Shown here piece by piece: positions 6,634 to 15,343 of a stretch of DNA of 64,000 nucleotides. The position numbers were made by a program, and so were the translations under genes. The first letter of the stretch is position 1. Each line of letters opens with the position of its first letter. This stretch comes from Pedobacter sp. JY14-1 (GTDB lineage: Bacteria; Bacteroidota; Bacteroidia; Sphingobacteriales; Sphingobacteriaceae), in contig NZ_JARJHU010000001.1 in NCBI RefSeq assembly GCF_029269825.1, positions 1,096,346 through 1,160,345 of the forward strand, in the 5' to 3' direction. The notes under the pieces are model-generated. The model made no database searches, was not told where the DNA came from, and saw only the letters and a program-made list of their open reading frames with translations.

Positions 6634-9564
6634 ATGAAAAACAAACTGCTGCTTGCCTGTTTTCTGCTGATTGCTACAGGCGTCATGGCCCAGACCAGCT
6701 ATCAATGGAAAACGGCCTCATCAGGTGGTTACAGCTATAAGTATGTAACCAACGACCCCACTAAATCACGCTTTTATACCCTGAAGAATGGTCTTACCGT
6801 CGTCCTTTCACGAAACACCAAAGAACCCGTCATCGAATACCGGATGGCAGTAAGGGCCGGCAGCAATACCGACCCGAAAACAGCGACAGGTCTGGCCCAC
6901 TACCTGGAGCACCTCCTGTTCAAAGGAACCGACAAATTCGGCACACTTGATTTTGCCAAAGAAAAGCCGCTGCTGGACAAGATAGATGCGCTTTACGAGC
7001 AATACAACAAGACTACAGATCCGGCCAAACGCAAAGAAATATACGCCGAGATCGACAAAACTTCAGGGGAGGCGTCCAACTTATCTATCGCCAATGAATA
7101 CGATAAGATGATGACCTCCATCGGCGGTCAGTCCACCAACGCACATACCTGGTACGAAGAAACCGTTTATAACGAAGATTTCCCTTCCAATGCGGTCGAT
7201 AAATTCCTTGCCCTGCAGGCAGAACGTTTCCGCAAGCCGATCTTCCGTATTTTCCATACAGAGCTGGAAGCCGTATATGAAGAGAAAAACCGTGGCCTCG
7301 ACAACGATGCCTGGAAACTGAACGAAAAAATGATGGAGCAGCTTTTCCCTACCCATAATTATGGACAGCAGACCACCATCGGTACCATCGAGCACCTGAA
7401 AAACCCCTCACTGATCGAAATCAGGAAATACTACAATAAATATTATGTGCCCAACAACATGGCCATTATCATGGCTGGCGACCTCAACCCCGATGAGCTG
7501 ATCAAAAAGATCGACGCAGCCTTTGCCTACATGCAGCCAAAACCACTGGAACTTTACAACCCGGCACCGGAACAACCGCTGACTTCCATTAAAAAAGTAG
7601 ATGTATACGGGCCAAGCGCAGAAAGCGTAGAGCTCAATTACAGAGGCTACGCGCAAAGCACCAGGGAAAGCCTGCTGCTCGACCTCATTTCCAGCATACT
7701 CTCCAACGGCAAGGCAGGCCTGCTCGATATCAACCTGAACAAACAGCAGAAAGTCCTGCGTGCAGGCGCAGGTTACCAGCAGATGAAAGACTATGGTGTT
7801 TTCAGCCTCACCGCCCAGCCTAAACAGGGGCAGAGCCTGGAAGATGCGCAAAAACTCCTGCTGGAACAGATCCAGTTATTAAAAGAAGGCAAATTCGACG
7901 AAAGTCTGATCAAGGCAACCGTGGCCAACAGCAAACTGGGCTTACTGCAGGCCTTTGACAAGAACGACTTCCGTGTGGAAAGCATCACCACCGAGTTTAT
8001 CCAGAACAGGGGCGCCAACTGGAACAAGTCACTCGCCGCTCCGGACCTCATGGCCAAAGTGACCAAACAACAGATCACAGATTTCGCAGGCAAGTTTTTC
8101 AAAGACAACTATGTAGTCGGCTATAAGCACAAAGGCGAAGACAAAGATGTAGTCAAGGTAGAGAAACCAGCCATTACCCCGGTCAATACCAATGCCGGCA
8201 AAAACTCAGCATTTGTCAATCAGCTGTTTGCCATGCCGGTAAAACCCATTGCTCCTCAGTTCCTGGACTATAAAAAAGACCTGAACTTCGGAAAGGCAGG
8301 TATCGCAGACGTCATTACCGTACAAAACAAGGAGAACAGCATTTTTGAGCTTACCTACCGTTTCGAAATGGGCGCCTGGAACTACCAGTTGCAGCCTTAT
8401 GCCGCACAGTACCTGAGCTTCCTTTCGACCGACAAATATACGGCTGAACAGATCAGCAAGGAATTTTACAACATCGCCTGTAATTACAGTTTCAATGTAG
8501 GTAATGAAGTATCCACTATTACCATCAGCGGCCTTCAGGAGAACTTTGATAAAGCCGTAAACCTGGTAGAGCACATCCTCGCCAACTGCAAACCCAATGA
8601 AGAAGCACTTAGCGAACTGAAGAGCCGCATTCTGAAATCAAGGGAAAACAACAAACTCAACAAAGGCGCCATTCTGAACGGCCTGATGAGCTATGCACAA
8701 TACGGCCCTGTAAACCCGGCGAACTATACCCTGAGCAACGAACAGGTAAAGCAAATCAAGGCTGCAGACCTGGTCTATATTCTGCACAACATCAGCAATT
8801 ATAAACATACCATCACCTATTACGGCCCGCAGACCAAAGAGGCTTTTATCTCTGGCATCAGTAAGCTGCATAAACTACCTTCTGAGTTCACCCCTGAAGC
8901 ACCCGCCAAGGAATTTAACTATACCAGCACTACCGCCAACCAGGTTTATTTCGCCGACTACGATATGGTGCAGTCGGAGATCCGCTGGGTACGCAACGAC
9001 GGTAAATTCGATGCTTCCCTCTCGCCAAAAGTAAACCTTTTCAACAGCTATTTCGGCGGCGGTATGGGTTCAGTAGTGTTCCAGACCATCCGCGAATCCA
9101 AGGCCCTGGCTTATTCCACGTTTGCCTTCTACTCTTCACCTGACAAGAAAGAGAAAGATTATGCCATGATTGCCTATGTAGGCAGCCAGGCCGATAAAAT
9201 GAACGATGCCGTTACCGGCATGAACGAACTGCTCAACAACCTGCCACGTGTAGATGAGTCCTTCGCAGCCGCAAAAGGCAATTCGCTGAATGCCCTCGAA
9301 ACCAGCCGCATTACCCGGGATGATATTATCCAGGCTTATTTTTCTGACCAGAGACTGGGTATTGACCACGACTCCCGCATTGATGAATACAACGGGCTTA
9401 AGCCACTTAAATTCGAAGACATCAAGTCTTTCCATGAAGCACACGTTGCAGGTAAACCTTACAACTACTGCATTGTTGCCTCCGATAAAAGGGTCAAAAT
9501 GGAAGACTTGCAAAAATTCGGCACTGTTACTAAACTGAGTCTTGAGCAGGTCTTTGGATACTAG
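6634..9564 (+). CDS. Secreted M16 family (insulinase-like) zinc metallopeptidase
   Basis: 976 residues with a clear Sec signal peptide (MKNKLLLACFLLIATGVMAQ, cleavage after Ala-19/Gln-20). The inverted zinc motif HxxEH is HYLEH at 89-93, and the distal glutamate is probably in the ELEAVYEEKNR stretch (210-220). The protein has the duplicated M16 layout: an active N-terminal half (about 45-480) and an inactive C-terminal half from about 560 with GGGMGSVVFQTIRESKALAYS. The 60-residue charged insertion after HxxEH is common in Bacteroidota homologues. Expected location is the periplasm, degrading peptides. It is monocistronic and converges on csbD across a strong terminator. Confidence 0.95.
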   Translation: MKNKLLLACFLLIATGVMAQTSYQWKTASSGGYSYKYVTNDPTKSRFYTLKNGLTVVLSRNTKEPVIEYRMAVRAGSNTDPKTATGLAHYLEHLLFKGTDKFGTLDFAKEKPLLDKIDALYEQYNKTTDPAKRKEIYAEIDKTSGEASNLSIANEYDKMMTSIGGQSTNAHTWYEETVYNEDFPSNAVDKFLALQAERFRKPIFRIFHTELEAVYEEKNRGLDNDAWKLNEKMMEQLFPTHNYGQQTTIGTIEHLKNPSLIEIRKYYNKYYVPNNMAIIMAGDLNPDELIKKIDAAFAYMQPKPLELYNPAPEQPLTSIKKVDVYGPSAESVELNYRGYAQSTRESLLLDLISSILSNGKAGLLDINLNKQQKVLRAGAGYQQMKDYGVFSLTAQPKQGQSLEDAQKLLLEQIQLLKEGKFDESLIKATVANSKLGLLQAFDKNDFRVESITTEFIQNRGANWNKSLAAPDLMAKVTKQQITDFAGKFFKDNYVVGYKHKGEDKDVVKVEKPAITPVNTNAGKNSAFVNQLFAMPVKPIAPQFLDYKKDLNFGKAGIADVITVQNKENSIFELTYRFEMGAWNYQLQPYAAQYLSFLSTDKYTAEQISKEFYNIACNYSFNVGNEVSTITISGLQENFDKAVNLVEHILANCKPNEEALSELKSRILKSRENNKLNKGAILNGLMSYAQYGPVNPANYTLSNEQVKQIKAADLVYILHNISNYKHTITYYGPQTKEAFISGISKLHKLPSEFTPEAPAKEFNYTSTTANQVYFADYDMVQSEIRWVRNDGKFDASLSPKVNLFNSYFGGGMGSVVFQTIRESKALAYSTFAFYSSPDKKEKDYAMIAYVGSQADKMNDAVTGMNELLNNLPRVDESFAAAKGNSLNALETSRITRDDIIQAYFSDQRLGIDHDSRIDEYNGLKPLKFEDIKSFHEAHVAGKPYNYCIVASDKRVKMEDLQKFGTVTKLSLEQVFGY

Positions 9565-9620
9565 ATTCCATGCTATGGCTCCGAAACAGGCTGACCATAA
9601 AACTCTTTAAGCATATAAAA

Positions 9621-9643
9621 AAAGGGCCCTGTTCGGGCCCTTT
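9621..9643. terminator. Bidirectional terminator between M16 peptidase and csbD
   Basis: Perfect inverted repeat AAAGGGCCC-TGTTC-GGGCCCTTT, A-rich on the left and T-rich on the right. It lies between convergent genes, so it can end transcription from both sides. Confidence 0.85.
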
Positions 9644-9657
9644 ACTTTGATTTGCTG

Positions 9658-9843
9658 TTATAAGCTTTTTATCCAATCTACCAGCTGGTCCCGGGTCTTT
9701 CCGGTCTTTTGCTGAAGACGTCCGTACAACTCATCATCCTTGCCTTCCTCATATTTCAGGTCATCATCGGTCAGGTCTGCATACGCCTGTTTTACTTTAC
9801 CTTTGATCTCATTCCATTTTCCTTTCAATTCCAATTTGTCCAT
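9658..9843 (-). CDS. CsbD family stress-response protein
   Basis: 61 residues, highly charged, beginning [29 protein letters not shown], which is the CsbD family signature ([11 protein letters not shown] followed by [20 protein letters not shown]). CsbD-like proteins are small soluble proteins induced by general stress in many bacteria. Their biochemical role is not established. It lies 69 bp downstream of acsA on the same strand and may be partly co-transcribed with it. It ends against the bidirectional terminator. Confidence 0.9.
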   Translation of the reverse strand: MDKLELKGKWNEIKGKVKQAYADLTDDDLKYEEGKDDELYGRLQQKTGKTRDQLVDWIKSL

Positions 9844-9912
9844 TGTCTTCGATTTTATGTTAACAATCTGTAGCTGTATAGAGTTAACAGGCGGCAGGTA
9901 CCGATTGTTTGA

Positions 9913-11817
9913 TCACTGTTTAGATTTACCAATGATTCCTTCAACAACCGCAGGATCGAGCAATGTCGAAGTATCGCCCAGATTGCTCACATCGCCCTCA
10001 GCGATCTTACGCAGGATGCGCCTCATAATCTTGCCCGATCGGGTTTTGGGAAGACCGCTCACAAACAGTATTTTGTCTGGTTTGGCAATAGGTCCGATTA
10101 CACGGGTAACAGTCTGGAGGATATCTTTACGGGTCAGGTCCTCATCGCTATGAGTGTTTGGAAAAATGACAAATGCATATATTCCTTGTCCCTTTACCTC
10201 ATGAGGAAAGCCGACTACCGCACTTTCTACGACACCCGCATGCATATTGATCGCATTTTCCACTTCTGCGGTTCCGATGCGGTGTCCGGATACATTGATC
10301 ACATCGTCTACCCGTCCTGTAATACGGTAATAGCCGTCCGTGTCCCTAAGGCAACCGTCGCCAGTAAAGTATAAATCTGGATAGGCGGAAAAATAAGTCT
10401 GCCTGCAGCGTTCATGATCACCATAAGTGGTGCGCAGCATACCTGGCCACGGGAATTTGATGCAGAGATTACCGCTCACCTCGTTTCCCTCAATTTCCCG
10501 GCCCTGCTCATCGACAAGCACAGGTTGTACTCCCGGCAAAGGCAAGGTGGCATAACTGGGTTTGGTCGGCGTGACAAAAGCAATAGGCGAGATCAGTATG
10601 CCGCCGGTTTCTGTTTGCCACCAGGTATCCACTATCGGGCATTTGCCTTTTCCGATGTTTTCGTCAAACCAGTGCCAGGCTTCCTCATTGATGGGTTCGC
10701 CTACAGAACCGAGTACCCTTAAGGAGCTCAGGTCTGCCCCCTGCACCGGCTCCAGCCCGAAACTCATCAATGACCGGATGGCAGTAGGCGCAGTATACAG
10801 GATATTTACCTTATGCTTATCAACAATCTGCCACAGACGTGACGCATCCGGATAGGTCGGCACACCTTCAAACATCAGCGTAGTAGCACCCTGGGACAGC
10901 GGCCCGTAAACAATATAAGAGTGCCCTGTGATCCAGCCGATGTCTGCCGTACAGAAGTAAACTTCGCCCGGCTGATAATTGAATACATTCGCAAAGGTAT
11001 AACCTGCATAGACCATATAACCTGCGGTGGTATGGACTACACCTTTAGGTTTTCCCGTAGAACCTGAAGTATACAGAATAAACAGCATATCTTCGGCATC
11101 CATTTCCTCGGCCGGGCAATCCGTGTCGACTACTTTTACCTCATCTTCCCACCAGATGTCTCGACCTTTAAGCATGGAAACGGGGGTACGGGTATGTGTA
11201 AGAACGATTACCTTTTGTACGGAAGGACAGGCGATCAGTGCATCGTCGATGACTTCCTTCAACTGAATTTGCTTATTGCCCCTGAAGGCGCCGTCCGCGG
11301 TAATGACGAGTTTGCATTGCGCATCGTTGATCCGGTCGGCGATAGACTTGGCTGAAAAACCGCCGAAGACTACAGAATGGACAGCCCCGATACGGGCACA
11401 GGCCAGCACGGCGATGGCCAGTTCGGGTACCATCGGCATATAGATGCAGATCCTGTCGCCCTTCTTTACCCCGTTCTTTTTGAGCACATTGGCAAACCTG
11501 CACACCTGTTCATGTAACACCTTATACGTAAGCGTAATGCTTTCCTTCTGCGGATCGTTGGGCTCCCAGATAATGGCAGGTTTATCGCCATTCTCCTCCA
11601 GGTGACGGTCGAGACAGTTTTCGGTAATGTTCAGTCTGGCGCCTTCGAACCATCTGATCTCGGGTGAGCTGAAATTCCAGGACAACACTTTGTCCCATTT
11701 TTTACGCCACTGAAAATTTCCGGCTACTTCTGCCCAGAAGTCTTCAGGCTGTTCTACACTATACTTATACGTTTTCTGATACGCTTCAAATGAGGTGATC
11801 TGCATTGCTGATTGCAT
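9913..11817 (-). CDS. acsA: Acetyl-CoA synthetase (AMP-forming)
   Basis: 634 residues, near the 650 of the E. coli enzyme. ANL-superfamily motifs are in order: the P-loop YTSGSTGKPKGVVHT, GWITGHSYIVYGPL, the WWQTETGG core motif, YFTGDGCLRDTDGYYRITGRVDDVINVSGHRIGT hinge region, and the C-terminal catalytic lysine in PKTRSGKIMRR. This lysine is the usual target of regulatory acetylation. Reaction: acetate + ATP + CoA to acetyl-CoA + AMP + PPi. The start could be Met1 (11817) or Met5 (11805); both precede the conserved N-terminus. It has its own candidate promoter and sits upstream of csbD. Confidence 0.96.
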   Translation of the reverse strand: MQSAMQITSFEAYQKTYKYSVEQPEDFWAEVAGNFQWRKKWDKVLSWNFSSPEIRWFEGARLNITENCLDRHLEENGDKPAIIWEPNDPQKESITLTYKVLHEQVCRFANVLKKNGVKKGDRICIYMPMVPELAIAVLACARIGAVHSVVFGGFSAKSIADRINDAQCKLVITADGAFRGNKQIQLKEVIDDALIACPSVQKVIVLTHTRTPVSMLKGRDIWWEDEVKVVDTDCPAEEMDAEDMLFILYTSGSTGKPKGVVHTTAGYMVYAGYTFANVFNYQPGEVYFCTADIGWITGHSYIVYGPLSQGATTLMFEGVPTYPDASRLWQIVDKHKVNILYTAPTAIRSLMSFGLEPVQGADLSSLRVLGSVGEPINEEAWHWFDENIGKGKCPIVDTWWQTETGGILISPIAFVTPTKPSYATLPLPGVQPVLVDEQGREIEGNEVSGNLCIKFPWPGMLRTTYGDHERCRQTYFSAYPDLYFTGDGCLRDTDGYYRITGRVDDVINVSGHRIGTAEVENAINMHAGVVESAVVGFPHEVKGQGIYAFVIFPNTHSDEDLTRKDILQTVTRVIGPIAKPDKILFVSGLPKTRSGKIMRRILRKIAEGDVSNLGDTSTLLDPAVVEGIIGKSKQ

Positions 11818-11887
11818 CGTTGGTTTATACTTTGGTGTGTTATACAGGGTACCGAGGCCGTCTTCCGACCGCGCTGCTCTCCGAAAT

Positions 11888-11918
11888 CAAACTTACTAAA
11901 ATTGGGACGAATTGCAAC
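11888..11918 (-). promoter_or_regulatory. acsA: Candidate promoter for acsA
   Basis: Read on the minus strand: GTTG (11918-11915), 19 nt, TAAGTTTG (11895-11888). The -7 element is a full match and the -33 has one mismatch. Transcription would start about 60 nt upstream of the acsA ATG. Confidence 0.5.
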
Positions 11919-11954
11919 TGCCGGGCCCTACCAAAAGTTTATCCGCGGCTATCC

Positions 11955-12202
11955 ATGCATACATTAATAGCGCCTCAAGCAGCCATTCTGCATAGTTTCT
12001 CCACACCGCGTGCACTAAAAGGTACCCGTTTTGTGCAGGAAGCAGGCATCAGATTCGCCGGAATGGTGTAAAAGCATGGACCTTATTTGAGCGCGACTGG
12101 CAGAAAGCTGACCAGCAACCAACAGTAAATAAAAAATATTTTGACTGGCAACTTGATGGTTACAAATTTTATACAGATATTTGCAAACTCTTAAAAAAAT
12201 AA
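11955..12202 (+). pseudogene. Possible frame-broken coding remnant
   Basis: One frame gives MHTLIAPQAAILHSFSTPRA and continues to a stop at 12069-12071. The neighbouring frame is then open to a stop at 12200-12202 and ends KKYFDWQLDGYKFYTDICKLL, which looks like a genuine protein C-terminus (many aromatics and Asp/Lys, few rare codons). No family was recognised, and the second frame has no ATG. A single indel near 12040-12070 would join them. This may be chance; confidence is low. Confidence 0.2.
12152..12183 (+). promoter_or_regulatory. Weak candidate promoter for the rpmB operon
   Basis: CTTG (12152-12155), 20 nt, GATATTTG (12176-12183), each element one mismatch from the Bacteroidota consensus. 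It lies 50 bp before rpmB, and an A-rich leader follows. Confidence 0.3.
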
Positions 12203-12232
12203 GAAGAAGAACATTTAACATATAATAAAAGC

Positions 12233-12466
12233 ATGTCAAGAGTTTGTGATTTAACCGGAAAAGCAGCGATGACTGGCTTTAATGTTTCTCACTCGAACGT
12301 TAAAACCAAGCGCAAGTTCTATCCTAACCTGCAGCTTCAGAAATTCTATATTCCTGAGGAAGACCGTTGGATAACACTGAAAGTATCTACTTCAGCGATC
12401 AAGACCATTAACAAGATCGGAATTTCAGAGGCCATCAGCCGCTTCGTTAAAAAAGGACATTTGTAG
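12233..12466 (+). CDS. rpmB: 50S ribosomal protein L28 (bL28)
   Basis: 77 residues. [34 protein letters not shown] is the L28 signature. Only one cysteine remains (Cys5), so this is the zinc-free form. It is a structural protein of the large subunit. It heads a cluster rpmB, rpmG, DUF4295 with 39 and 38 bp gaps, the standard arrangement in Bacteroidota. The upstream sequence is A-rich with only a weak purine stretch, as expected in a phylum that rarely uses Shine-Dalgarno pairing. Confidence 0.97.
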   Translation: MSRVCDLTGKAAMTGFNVSHSNVKTKRKFYPNLQLQKFYIPEEDRWITLKVSTSAIKTINKIGISEAISRFVKKGHL

Positions 12467-12505
12467 AAAAACCGGTTGATGTGAATCAACCTTAATCATA
12501 AGAAA

Positions 12506-12688
12506 ATGGCAAAAAAAGGTAACAGGGTACAAGTTATATTAGAATGTACAGAGCACAAAACCAGTGGCATGCCTGGTATGTCAAGATACATTTCTACCAA
12601 GAACCGTAAGAATACTACTGAAAGGCTGGAGTTGAAAAAATACAACCCGGTATTGAAGAAGGTAACCGTACATAAAGAAATTAAATAA
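12506..12688 (+). CDS. rpmG: 50S ribosomal protein L33 (bL33)
   Basis: 60 residues: [20 protein letters not shown], then [33 protein letters not shown], a standard bL33. It has a single cysteine (Cys14) and lacks the CxxC pairs, so it is the zinc-independent type. It is a large-subunit protein near the E site. It lies between rpmB and the DUF4295 gene and is almost certainly co-transcribed with them. Confidence 0.97.
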   Translation: MAKKGNRVQVILECTEHKTSGMPGMSRYISTKNRKNTTERLELKKYNPVLKKVTVHKEIK

Positions 12689-12726
12689 TATACCTGGTTT
12701 AACGACCAGACATAATCTATCAGATC

Positions 12727-12891
12727 ATGGCTAAAAAAGTAGTTGCGACCCTGAAAACAGGAAAAGGCAAAGAATATTCGAAAGTGATTACAATGACCAG
12801 ATCACCTAAAACAGGTGCTTATTCTTTCAAAGAATCTATCGTTCATAACGATCACATTCAGGATGCTATTTCTTCTGCATCTAAAAAATAG
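12727..12891 (+). CDS. DUF4295 family ribosomal protein (bL38-type)
   Basis: 54 residues, MAKKVVATLKTGKGKEYSKV.. ending ..HIQDAISSASKK, very basic. The ATG at 12727 starts 38 bp after rpmG and the TAG is at 12889-12891. It matches the DUF4295 family, found only in Bacteroidota and always next to rpmB/rpmG. From memory, structural work on a Flavobacterium ribosome assigned this family to the large subunit as bL38; I cannot check that here. The linkage to two ribosomal protein genes and the composition agree with a ribosomal role. Confidence 0.9.
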   Translation: MAKKVVATLKTGKGKEYSKVITMTRSPKTGAYSFKESIVHNDHIQDAISSASKK

Positions 12892-12911
12892 TTTTAATTG
12901 TAAAACGCATT

Positions 12912-12944
12912 AAAGCCGTCCCTCACTCCGGGAGGGCTTTTTTT
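12912..12944 (+). terminator. Terminator after the rpmB-rpmG-DUF4295 cluster
   Basis: CCCTC/GAGGG stem inside a longer AAAG...CTTT pairing, followed by a run of eight Ts. It lies 20 bp past the DUF4295 stop and just before ftsY, separating the ribosomal cluster from ftsY. Confidence 0.8.
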
Positions 12945-12960
12945 GTTTGTTATAGCTGCT

Positions 12961-13926
12961 ATGGGCTTATTCGATTTTTTTAAAAAGAAGGAAACTGCAC
13001 CTGAGGCACAGGTTGCGCTGGATAAAGGACTGGAAAAGACCAAGGAAGGTTTTTTCAGTAAGATCACCAAAGCCGTAGCAGGTAAGTCTACGGTTGACGA
13101 CGATGTACTGGATAATCTCGAAGAGGTATTGGTAACTTCAGATGTAGGAGTAACAACTACCCTGAAGATCATTGACCGTATCCAGGCACGTGTAGCCAGG
13201 GACAAATACCTGTCTACTTCTGAACTGAATGGCCTGCTGCGTGATGAAATCCAGCAGTTACTGGCCGAGAACAACAGCAATGACTTCCGGAACTTTGAAT
13301 ATGGCGGTGCGCACAAACCCTATGTAATCATGGTAGTGGGCGTGAACGGGGTAGGCAAAACGACGACCATCGGCAAACTGGCACACAAGCTGAAGGCAGA
13401 AAACCTAAAAGTGGTTTTAGGTGCGGCAGATACCTTCAGGGCTGCTGCAGTTGATCAGATCAAGCTTTGGGGTGAACGTGTGGGCACCCGTGTCGTGGCC
13501 CAGGCCATGGGTTCAGACCCAGCATCTGTAGCTTTTGACACGTTGCAATCGGCTGTGGCCAACGGCGAGGATGTGGCGATCATTGATACTGCCGGACGCC
13601 TGCATAATAAGGTAGGATTGATGAACGAACTGGGCAAGATCAAGAAGGTGATGGAAAAGGTGGTGCCTGGTGCGCCGCATGAAATCCTGCTGGTACTGGA
13701 CGGCTCTACCGGGCAAAACGCTTTTGAACAGTGCAGGCAGTTTACGGAGGCGACCGATGTGAATGCACTGGCCATTACTAAACTGGACGGCACGGCGAAA
13801 GGCGGCGTGGTGATCGGCATATCTGATCAGTTCAGGATTCCAGTTAAATATATCGGAGTTGGCGAAGGAGTGAATGATTTACAGCTGTTCGACAAAAAGA
13901 ATTTTGTAGAAAGCTTGTTTAAATAA
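12961..13926 (+). CDS. ftsY: Signal recognition particle receptor FtsY
   Basis: 321 residues from the ATG at 12961 (MGLFDFFKKKETAPE). An in-frame ATG 18 bp upstream sits in the terminator tail and is unlikely. Short acidic/basic A domain, then the NG GTPase: N-domain helices, P-loop GVNGVGKTTTIGKL, DTFRAAAVDQIK, DTAGRLHNK and TKLDGTAKGG. Known role: membrane receptor that docks SRP-ribosome complexes at the translocon. The A domain is much shorter than in E. coli, as usual for this phylum. It is the first gene of a run with rimO. Confidence 0.97.
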   Translation: MGLFDFFKKKETAPEAQVALDKGLEKTKEGFFSKITKAVAGKSTVDDDVLDNLEEVLVTSDVGVTTTLKIIDRIQARVARDKYLSTSELNGLLRDEIQQLLAENNSNDFRNFEYGGAHKPYVIMVVGVNGVGKTTTIGKLAHKLKAENLKVVLGAADTFRAAAVDQIKLWGERVGTRVVAQAMGSDPASVAFDTLQSAVANGEDVAIIDTAGRLHNKVGLMNELGKIKKVMEKVVPGAPHEILLVLDGSTGQNAFEQCRQFTEATDVNALAITKLDGTAKGGVVIGISDQFRIPVKYIGVGEGVNDLQLFDKKNFVESLFK

Positions 13927-13961
13927 GGATTGGTGACGAAGGATCGTCAAAATAAAAATAC

Positions 13962-15296
13962 ATGAATACGAAGACCTTACCGGGCAAAACTACTGTGAAA
14001 CAACCCAAGATCAACGTGATCACGCTTGGTTGCTCAAAAAACCTATACGATTCAGAAGTACTGATGGGCCAGCTTAAGGGCAACAGCATGAACGTTGTCC
14101 ACGAAGCAGATAAGGTGGGGAAGGATGACATCGTAGTGATCAACACCTGTGGTTTCATCGATAATGCCAAGCAGGAATCTATTGATACGATCCTGCAGTA
14201 CAGCCAGCTGAAGGAAGCCGGAAAAGTAGGAAAAGTCATCGTAACAGGCTGCTTATCTGAACGCTATAAGCCTGATCTTGAGGCGGAGATCACCAATGTG
14301 GATGCTTATTTCGGAACCAATGACCTGAATAATATCTTACATGAGCTGGGTGCGAACTACCGTCATGAACTGATCGGTGAACGTTTGCTGACTACGCCAT
14401 CGCATTTTGCATACTTTAAGATTGCCGAGGGTTGCAACCGGCCCTGTTCCTTCTGTGCCATCCCCCTGATGCGTGGCAAGCATTTGTCCAGAGATATAAA
14501 TGACTTGGTTACAGAAGCCAAGATACTGGCCGCTGGCGGCACTAAAGAACTTATTCTGATTGCACAGGATCTGACTTATTATGGGCTGGATATGTACGGT
14601 AAGCGGAATCTTGATGAGCTGTTACGAAGATTGTCTGATGTAAACGGCATCGAATGGATCAGGCTGCAATATGCTTATCCTTCCGGATTCCCAATGGAAA
14701 TCCTGGACGTAATGAATGAAAGACAAAACATTTGCAAATACCTGGACATGCCTTTGCAGCACATTACAGACAACATGCTGAAATCCATGCGCAGGGGCAT
14801 TACCAAACAAAAGACCACAGATCTGGTGAGCCAGATCAGGGATAAGGTTCCGGATATCGCCATGCGTACAACGCTGATCTGCGGCTATCCCGGAGAGACT
14901 AAAGCTGACTTTGAGGAGATGGCACAGTGGGTAGAGGATACCCGCTTTGACCGGCTAGGTTGCTTTACTTATTCCCATGAGGAAAAGACGCATGCGTATA
15001 CGTTGTCAGATGACGTACCGGAAGAGGTGAAGCAGGAACGTGTGGATGCGATCATGGAGATACAGCAAGGCATATCTTATGAGATTAATCAGAAAAAGGT
15101 AGGCCAAAGCTATAAAGTGCTGGTGGACCGTAAGGAAGGTGATTATTTTGTTGGCCGTACGGAATTTGATTCGCCGGAAGTGGATAATGAGGTACTGATT
15201 GACGCAAAAACGGGTTATGCAGCGATAGGTAGCTTCGTTCAGGTGAAGGTAGACCGTGCCGAAGATTTTGACCTCTATGGCCATATTGTAAAATAA
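13962..15296 (+). CDS. rimO: Ribosomal protein S12 methylthiotransferase RimO
   Basis: 444 residues. N-terminal UPF0004 domain with cluster cysteines C24, C63 and C97 (TLGCSKNLYDSEVLMGQL is specific to RimO rather than MiaB), a radical SAM core with C158-x3-C162-x2-C165 (EGCNRPCSFCAIPLMRG), and a C-terminal TRAM domain. Known role: adds a methylthio group to the conserved Asp of ribosomal protein uS12 using two [4Fe-4S] clusters. It starts 35 bp after ftsY, on the same strand, near a ribosomal protein cluster. Confidence 0.96.
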   Translation: MNTKTLPGKTTVKQPKINVITLGCSKNLYDSEVLMGQLKGNSMNVVHEADKVGKDDIVVINTCGFIDNAKQESIDTILQYSQLKEAGKVGKVIVTGCLSERYKPDLEAEITNVDAYFGTNDLNNILHELGANYRHELIGERLLTTPSHFAYFKIAEGCNRPCSFCAIPLMRGKHLSRDINDLVTEAKILAAGGTKELILIAQDLTYYGLDMYGKRNLDELLRRLSDVNGIEWIRLQYAYPSGFPMEILDVMNERQNICKYLDMPLQHITDNMLKSMRRGITKQKTTDLVSQIRDKVPDIAMRTTLICGYPGETKADFEEMAQWVEDTRFDRLGCFTYSHEEKTHAYTLSDDVPEEVKQERVDAIMEIQQGISYEINQKKVGQSYKVLVDRKEGDYFVGRTEFDSPEVDNEVLIDAKTGYAAIGSFVQVKVDRAEDFDLYGHIVK

Positions 15297-15343
15297 ACCT
15301 GCCGGCATGGATGAATTGTCTGAATTAATTTAAATTCGTGCCG

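Larger units (their letters stand above)
11818..12232. other. Intergenic region between acsA and rpmB
   Basis: 415 bp with the acsA promoter on the left and a weak candidate rpmB promoter on the right. The middle (11955-12202) can be read on the plus strand as protein-like sequence only if the frame changes near 12040-12070. No intact gene, RNA gene or clear terminator is visible. Confidence 0.5.

Noticed and set aside
12015..12239. 74-residue minus-strand frame between acsA and rpmB
   Set aside because: It overlaps the rpmB start and reads as low-quality antisense sequence with a Leu/Ile-rich start only because the DNA is AT-rich.
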